DNA of 64,000 nucleotides, taken from Paratinospora sagittata (lineage: Eukaryota > Streptophyta > Magnoliopsida > Ranunculales > Menispermaceae). The notes beneath the pieces are model-generated. The model was not told the DNA's origin, did no database searches, and was given only the letters and a program-made list of their open reading frames with translations. The stretch covers positions 9,486,620-9,550,619 of the forward strand of contig CM069594.1 in NCBI GenBank assembly GCA_035771175.1. The letters run 5' to 3'. Positions 51,544 through 60,500 of this stretch are shown here, one piece after another. The position numbers were made by a program, and so were the translations under genes. Position 1 is the first letter of the stretch; each line of letters starts with the position of its first letter.

Positions 51544-54500
51544 GAGGGAGGGGATTGATGCGGTGCCTACCTAATGCCTTTTGATGCTTAAGCCAAAGCT
51601 GAGCTCTCTGGATAAAATACTCACTATATGTACGGTCTAATGTCATACCAATATGGGTCTTAGGGTTTTTTAATACTTGTGGGCCCTCATCTATATGGCT
51701 TGTCATGTGGGCCATTATTTATGCATTGTTTCGAGCTCATGCCATTTTTTATGGCACATGTCGTCTTATAGTCTGTCAATGTTGGTGGCATGAGCTATGT
51801 GCGTCAACTTGATCCTTCGTCTTGGCTCTAGAAGTCATCCTTGGCTAATGTTTGTCGTGATTGGTGCTGATTGGAGCTCATCTCCAATGACATTCTCATT
51901 ATGGGGTTTGGAGAGAAGCATCTACACTAGCACAAAGGGGTTTTTCCTTGGTTCTTCCATTTTGATTGGTGTTTCTACTTTATTGTCTTCTAAAATTGTG
52001 GTTCAATAGACAACTCAATTAACAACTCGTAAAAATAATATTGTTTTTTACTATAAACAAGGCTACTTTAGGATTCTTTTATTTTTTTCACCTATCTTTT
52101 TTGGGGCCAAGCTGATGAAACTCTAAATTCAAGGGCTTGACTTAGATTTGCATCAATCTTTGGTATTTTTTTGCCGATTAAATTATGTATTGCACTTGCA
52201 TTATTGGCTTTTTTTCTTCTTTATTTTGGTGCTTCAATCTTTTTCTTTCAATCATGTAAACCATTATCTTTACTAGGAGTCCAAAATCCTCATTTTGTAA
52301 TATTTGTTCTTTTGACTATGTGTTTTGTTCGTCTCTTTTCTTTTTCGTTTTTTTTTTTGGTCCTTTTCATTTCATGCTTATTGTTCCTTTTTGTATTTGT
52401 GATGATTATCTCCTATTGTTCCTTGTATTGTTTTTTGTTCCATCCTCAGGAAGAAGAAATCAACAGTGTGGAATTTATAATTATTGCAAGTGATGGACTT
52501 TGGAATGTTGTATCAAATAAGGTGTGTGCTTGTATAATAATTTTATCTCCATAAAATAGTCCTATATCTAATTATGAAATCATGAGGTAAAAAAAGTGAT
52601 TCTTATGCATCATAGAGTGGATGACATTTTACCATTTTTGCTGCTTACTTTGAGGTTTTTAGGTACAAAAATGTTGTGAAATGCTTGATTTTTGTTCAGT
52701 CTGTTACTTATTTAGGCATTTGTATTTTATCTCATTACAATTGCTACAACAATCTTGGTCTATGTTCAAAAGTACTCCAATTTAAGCTTAAGAACAGGCT
52801 TGATCCCTAGCCCTAAACACAACCCAAGAGCAATTTCTAATTAGGCTTGGGAGGAATTCCAGTTAGGGTTGAAAGCAAGAGCTGAAATCAGCCCTCTGAT
52901 GCACTGGGATCCAATATGCAGTCCTAGCAACTCCCAATCAAAATTCAGTGATGCACTCAAAATCTTTAAACCACTAGCATGTTTTGTTTTGTTTTTTTTT
53001 TTGAGCAGAAACAAATAATTTATATTAATTTTTGTTTTTGCGGAGAAGAGAGAAATCTATGGGATTGTGTTGTCATTTATAGGGAAGATTACTTTTAGGA
53101 GTTGCCATATCTAGCAGATGCTAAATTTGTAAAAGTTACTATGTGTGTGTACAACCTTGAATGTCTATTTATACGATGTTCTTCCATTGAGACACCACGA
53201 ATAATAATTATTCCCTTCTCTTCTCCCGTGGACGTAGGCCATAGGGCCGAACCACAAAATATTTTTGTGTTTTTACAACATGGTATCAGAGCTTTAGGTT
53301 CGTACAACTGAAAATATTTTTTTGGCCTTCATTGTCGGAATCTTCTTTGTCGGCCTTCATTGCCGGAACCTTCTTTGTCGGCCTTCATCGTCGTCGTTGT
53401 CGCAACTCCATCTTCCGTTGCTGGTTCTTCTTCGCCTCTGCTACTGCTCATCGTTGCCTTCATTGCTGCCGCAACTCCATCTCGTGGCCGGTGTTGCTAC
53501 TCTTCTCCGCAAATCACGTTATATTTCTTCTTCGTCGCCACTGCCGTCGCAGCTGCTCGTTGCTGCCATCACTACAGCCGTCGTGCTCACTAAACCCCAT
53601 CGTTGTTGCCGCTATTGCTTGCCGCCACCGTGTCTTCTTCGCTGCTACTGTAAGTCATGTCTCCTTCGTTGCTTCTTGTTCTTCTTCTGCTCGTCTTCTT
53701 CTTCTTCTTCTCTCTTCTTCCGCCTTCTTTCTCCTTTTTCTTCTTTACTTCTTTCTTCTTTCTTCTTTCTTGTCTTTTTTTTTCTCCGTTTTTACTATCT
53801 TTGATTGGCGCCCTAAAAAAAAAGGTTCTTCCCCAAAAGAGATGTCGATCATTTCATAAATTGTGCAATTCGAAGAAATAGCTTCCAACACGGAAAAAGG
53901 GGAACTGCCAAACATTCAAGCAACATACAGACTAAATGGGAAAATTACCTGAAGTGGTCTTAACTGGTTCGTACCTTTTTAAAAGGTAAAGGGAAATTGA
54001 GTCACTTTTTGGGTACTGGACCAAAACCTGGAGATCCTCAATTTGCAGCATGGGATAATGAAGATGCATCAATAATGGCGTGGCTATGAAATTCGATGAT
54101 GCCAGATATCAGTGATACGTGCATGTTCCTGACCATCGCTAAAGATATTTGGGACGCAGTTCACTAGACGTACTCCAAGGCACATGATGTAGCCTAAGTG
54201 CGTGAAATCAAAGTTAAAACTGGGGCAACAAAACAAGGAAACAAGACGGTCACGGAGTATGCCAATATATTGAAAAATCTCTGGCAGGAACTTGATCATT
54301 ATCGGTGTATCGAGACTAAATGTCCTGAGGATGCTGTAGTTCTAAAAAACTACATTGAAAAAGATCGGGTATATGATTTTTTGGCTGGACTCAATACTGA
54401 GTTTGATCAAGTGAGTTCAGATTCTTAGCAAAGTGTTGCCAACTCTAAACGAGACTATCTCTGTTATCCGGGTTGCAGAAAGTAGAAGAAGTGTTATGCT

Positions 54501-57500
54501 CGAACCTCAGAAGATGGAGAGCTCAACTATTGTTGCTAATTGGGGTAATGATCAAAAGACAAGCACCCCAAGAGCTGAATCTTCAAATGTCCCTAACCAA
54601 GATAACAGGGACAATCTATGGTGTACTTACTGTCAAAAGGTCAGGCATATCAGGGAGAAGTATTGGAAACTTCATAGTAAGCCGTCGACATCCAGTAAAG
54701 AATGAGGCTACAAAGGAGGACAACAGAAAACCAGTGGACAAGCACAAGTGTCTACTGAACCACCAGTTGCAGACTCCTTGGCGCATGTAGGGTTCAATCA
54801 AGATGACATTGAACGATTGAGAACTTTGCTTGACACTCTGGACAAACCCTCAGGTACCTGCTCATTGGCACATTCAGGTAAATTTCCTTTTTTTAATGGA
54901 TTCAAAGTTTCAGATAAATCTTTTGCCAACTCTTGGGTTATAAACTCTGGTGCTATTGATCACATGACTAATTCCGCCAATATATTCTATACCTATAACC
55001 TCTGTCCAAGCAGTCGAAAAATAGCCACAGCTGATGGATCATTAACCATGGTTATTGGTATAGGAGATGTTCACATTAGTCCCACACTTACACTTAGAAA
55101 TGTCCTTCATGTTCCAAAATTGTCTACTAATCTTATCTCTATTCAAGAATCTGAACCAATTTCTGAGAATGAGGTAACAGGCTTTGAACCCTCCTTACAA
55201 ACTTCATTAGTGTCTGAAATTGACAGTGATCTTTTAGCCTCTGAAACTGACAATGATCTTCCCATTGCCATTAGAAAGGGATCTAGGGAATGCACCACAT
55301 ATCCCTTGTATCCACAATCTCATGTTGTGTCCTTTGAGAAATTCTCACCAACCCATACGAGCTTCCTTACCACCTTGAACAATATCAAGACTCCTACATC
55401 ATTATCCGAGACTTTATCTAATAAATATTAGTAGCAAAAGGGTACACTCAAACATATGGTGTGGACTATTTGGAGACATTCGCACCGGTCGCCAAGATGA
55501 ACACGGTCCGAGTGTTGCTCTATTTAGCTGCCAACTACGACTAGGATTTACAACAATTTGATCTGAAGAATGCCTTTCTTCACGGAGACCTGGAGGAAGA
55601 GATCTATATGGAAGTTCCTCTTGGATTTGAGAGCAGCCTAACCACTGGTAAAGTGTGCAGACTAAAAAAGGCCTTGTACGAACTTAAACAATCTCCAAAG
55701 GCATGGTTTGGCCTCTTTGCCAAAGTAATGAAAGAGATGGGATATAGGCAGAGTCAAGGAGATCATACCTTATTCATTAAGCACTCAGCTTTAGCGGGAG
55801 TTACCACGCTCTTGGTGTATGTAGATGACATCACCATGACCGAAAACGATGAGCATGAGAAACAGTGCTTGAAACAGTGTCTGACCAAAGAATTTGAGAT
55901 CAAGGAACTAGGAAGGTTGAAATACTTTCTAGGGATTGAAGTGACACACTCCAAATAGGGAATTTTTATTTCTCAACAGAAGTACGTTACGAATCTTCTT
56001 AAGGAAACATCGAAGTTAGCATGCAAACTAACAAATACATCTATTGATCCCAATCACAAACTTGGAGGAGTTGAAGAAGCATCTACTGTCAATAAGGAGA
56101 TGTATCAAAGACTAGTAGGGAGACTCATCTATTTCTCTCACACGAGACCTGATATTGCATATGCAGTGAGTGTGATAAGTCAGTTCATGCACAATCCTAA
56201 AGATATTCATTTGCAAGCGGCTAACCGTGTCTTACAGTGATGTAGGACAAAAACAGAAGGGGGGGATTGAGTTGAAAGAAAATTGCAAGATTCATAGTTT
56301 TGTGTTGGGAATGGTTATGGAAAATAGTGGTGAAGAGTTAGAGTAGAGAGATAGAAGGTCTAGGAATCTGATAAACCCCCGTTACGTTTCACGTATTCTA
56401 GGCGAAAGAAAGCAGAACGAGAGCATGTGGAAAGGAGTGTGGAGGATTGACACGTGGTTGGGGTTACTTTGTTAATTGGAGTGTGGAATACTTGATCAAT
56501 TGTACGTTCATATAAATATTGGGTGTAACAAGGGAATTGGGATTGTTTTCATTGGGAAAATTACTGAATTGTTGTAATAATTGGAGTTTACAGATTACTC
56601 GAAAATCTGTTGTGTTTTCATAATTCTTTTCTTTTCTTGAATGAAAAATATCCGAGATTACATTCTTTAATTCATTTACTTTTCTTTTCAATTTCTGATC
56701 CTATCAGAATCACTCCTAGAAAACCTTGGCATCACACCTAAGGTTGGATTGTATCACACAAACTCAATAGAGAAAAGACTCAAATCTGTAACTTTGTTCA
56801 ATGCTCCAAAAGAATATTACAATCCTATTTATAGACTCTTACAACACAAAAGATCAAGAATCATCAATGATTCTTGGAAAACACAAACATTAAAACTCTA
56901 GGAAATCTAACAACCCCTAGGAACTCTAAGTATTCCATGGAAAATCTAAGAACTCCATAGAAAATCTAAGAACTCAATAGGAATACTAAAATAGTTATGA
57001 CTACTATTTATTTTATCTAGGAAAACTAAGGACACGTAACACTTCTTGATCAAAGAACCAACTCTTTGACTTTCATCTTGACCAACTCCTTGGTTGCACA
57101 ACTTCATTAACAAGGAAACCTATAAAAGGCCACAACTAGCTCCATCTTCTAGAGAATCCCAAATCAGAATTTGTGCCTTAGAATCTTTTCTTTCTCTCCT
57201 TTGATAAACCTTTTTTTTTTTTAATTTCTGCCACTTGTCTACTTCATACAGTATCTTAAAGGGACTCCAAGACAGGGCATCCTATTTAAACAAAGTACAT
57301 GAGTGGTACCTGAAGCATACACGGATGCAGACTATGTTGGTTCAGTAGTTGGCAAAAACTCAACCACTGGATATTGTACGTTTCTTGGTGGGAATTTGGT
57401 GATATGGTGAAGTAAAAAGTAGAATGTGGTGGCCAGATCTAGTGCTGAGGCAGAATTCTGCGCAATGACACAAGGGGTTTGTGTGCTAATTTGGTTGCAA

Positions 57501-60500
57501 ATCATCTTGGAAGACTTGAAGATACGCGGGGATGGATCTATGAGACTCTATTGTGACAATAAGTCTACAATCAACATTGCCCATAATCTAGTTCAACATG
57601 ATCGAACCAAGCATATAGAGATTGATAAACACTTCATTAAAGAGAAGCTTGATAGTGGGTTGATCTATACTCAATATGTATCTACCAATCATCAACTTGC
57701 CGATGTACTCACTAAAGGGTTAAGCCATACTGTATTTCAAACAAGTGTGTCCAAGCTGGGAATGGTAAACCTTTATTCACTAACTTGAGGGAGAGTGTTG
57801 CGGAGAAGAGAAATCTATGGGATTGTGTTGTCATTTACAGGGAAGATTACTTTTAGGAGTTGTCATATTTAGCAGATACTAAATTTGTAAAAGTTACTAT
57901 GTGGGTGTACAACCCTGTATTTCTATTTATACGATGTTCTTCCATTGAGACACCACGAATAAGAATTATTCCCTCCTCTTCTCCCGTGGACGTAGGCCAT
58001 AGAGCCGAATTACGTAATATTTATGTGTTTTTACAACATTAATTTAAATGTGATTACAGTCTAATATAAGAGTACCAACGATACTCATCAACACTAACGA
58101 TATTAGAGCATACAAGATCTCCAACTTCTTAACTAGTCAACCACCGAAAAACCACCTTCCCATCTTGAGGACGCCACCCAAACTGCCTTTTTGAATGTTA
58201 TTCCTCAATGTGCTGACCATTCCCAAAATGTGAGAAGCATGTGAATAATTATATGCTTCCAGAAGGAATCGAAGAATTTCTTGGGAATCCTACAAGATTA
58301 ATTCGTTCTTTTTTTTGTGCCAGATGGTCAAAACTTCATTTGGTTTGAATCCTACTAAGAGGTCCACTAGCGATCAAAAGTTGTTGAAGTAGCAAAATGT
58401 TTCTTTTGTCCTTTCAAGGCAACTGGAAAATAAAGAAATGTTTAATATATTCAAGATTTCTTTCTTCTAGTAGTTAGTCACTTTATTGCTTTATGATGAG
58501 ATTACTTTACTCATACTCCAATGTTTCTTATGTACAAGCCCACAAGAAGTACCATAAACGCTAGGAACACTTCTCTGAACATTATGCTACCTAGTCCATG
58601 ACTAAGGAGGAGTGACCCGCACCCATAATTGCTCCTTGGACCTAGTGTGCCTCACTACTTGCCAGTTAGTGAAGGCCAATTACCATGACCATCCAGCTCT
58701 TGTAATTGTTGCCATGCGGATATAATTGCAGCACTAACCACATCCATATTGTGTCCTTTTCATACTCATGCTGCCAGATGTCCTAGCGTGCTTGCACAAG
58801 ATCCACATATCCGACCACTTGCCTAGTTGTTTATAGAACCAATAGGTGTTTATCATCCATGTTAGATACATTGGTCCATTCGCATTTCATGATGCCCTAT
58901 ATATCATGCACCATCAACCTAACCATAAGTCCTCGCTCATGTCCATGTTTCAAGGGATTTTGACAATTGAACTTCGCTTTATCATCATTGAGAGCTCCAC
59001 AATGTTCAAAACCAACCACCCCACAACGTCCACATCCAAGGAATATCAAAACCAAAGCCAACTTGAGGAAAAGGCCCCATATGTATTTACTGCTTAAGAA
59101 ATGTCAAGATTGTGCCTAGGCAATTAATGCGCAAGTTGTGCCTAGAACATGCCAAGATTCCAACGGATGAGGATGTAGTTGTCGCCCCTCCTAAGGTAGA
59201 CCTTAGGCTTTTGCTTTATCTCCAAAAGGTAATTTAAAAGTAGATGTTAATTATATTCAGCCCTATCTACCAAAACACCATCGCTTTTGCTACTATAATA
59301 GGGTATATGGACCTCTTGAATAAATGTAGATGTTGCCACCAACCATGCACCCACAAGGTAATGGTCAACTGTGTTCATTGAGCCCCTGGGTTTGCCCTAG
59401 CTGTGACCAAGTTACTTATCACCAAGGCTTCGACAACCTTCATGAGCCTCTCCTAGTGTCTCTTAGGGTGTCAACGTGTTAATATGCACTTGAGGTCTAC
59501 AATCTATTCTTGGCCCATGCACAAGCTAAGTACCTCTATGTCCATCATTGTCAAGTACTTCGCAAGAGTCCAACTGTGCTTATAGAGAATTGAAGGCACT
59601 CCAATGCCATGTATCATCTTGCGGTGCGTATTCAATCACTATTCATTATTTAGCAAGGATAATATTATAGTAAGAAATAATGGTTACATAAGGAGTACCA
59701 GAGGTACTCAATTAGCCAAAATAATCAAAGAAAGTGTCACCCAAGCCCTACATGTAATTTATCCAATTCCTGTACCAATCAATCACCAAAAAACCTTCTG
59801 CAAACTTTGAGCAGGGAACCCAGTTAGAAGCAAACCAAAGTGCATTGTCCCAAATACTACAATTCTTTTGTACTCCTTCAAAAATTCTTCTATTACGCTC
59901 CATCCAAATAGACCAAAGGGTTGCAAATCCTACAATTATCATAATTCCTTTGTCTTTTCGAGTTATTCCTTGGAGATGAGTCGTTGACAAAGATTCCTCA
60001 CATGACGATGGGACCAAGAACTTTCCTTCCAAGAACCTAGCCCATTTCTTCCATAATTCATTAGAAATGGGACATGAAACAAACAAATGATATGTAAATT
60101 CACTATCCTGTAAACACAAAAAGAAACAATGGGGTGATAGATAGATAAAAGGCAGCCTTTCCTGAATTATATCTATAGTGCAAGCTTTCCTATGTACAAC
60201 CAGCCACCCAAATACCTTTACCTTTGAGGGAACCTGAGCACGCCTTAAAGGATAGGCTAGAGGAAAAGTGGGGGAAGGAAGGGCTATCAAAGAGATGATC
60301 AAAAAATGACTTGCATGTGAAACGACCTGAAGGATGAAGAAACCAAACAAAACCATCTGGGTTAGAGGTAGAGGATAAGGATACTTGTTCAAGCCTAACT
60401 ATTTAGCACAACCTCATGCAATTGTTGGGTATAGCCATGTGATAAGCTAACACTTGATTTATGTTACCTAGACTTGAGTATAGGGGTCAGATACGGGTAC

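Larger units (their letters stand above)
53033..58038 (+). mobile_element. Old sense-oriented copia in PP2C intron 7, with internal deletion
   Basis: LTRs 53033-53280 and 57796-58038 share the core GGAGAAGAGAAATCTATGGG and end TTTTTACAACA. By eye they differ at roughly 17 positions plus small indels, about 7 percent. A PBS TGGTATCAGAGC follows the left LTR (53281-53292) and a GAGGGAGAG purine tract precedes the right one. A possible TTAAT target duplication flanks it (53025-53029, 58039-58043), with extra T bases at the left border. Integrase is deleted and a solo LTR (56238-57246) interrupts RNase H. It lies in the same orientation as the PP2C gene. Confidence 0.9.

Noticed and set aside
52030..52450. 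A possible organelle-DNA insertion or membrane-protein gene in T-rich sequence
   Set aside because: The Phe/Leu-rich frame simply reflects T-rich intron DNA before exon 7, and I recognise no organelle gene in it.
53322..53859. Leu/Ser/Cys-rich open frames up to 175 codons
   Set aside because: They lie in the CTT- and CGTCGT-rich untranslated leader of a copia element, right after its primer-binding site; no protein features.
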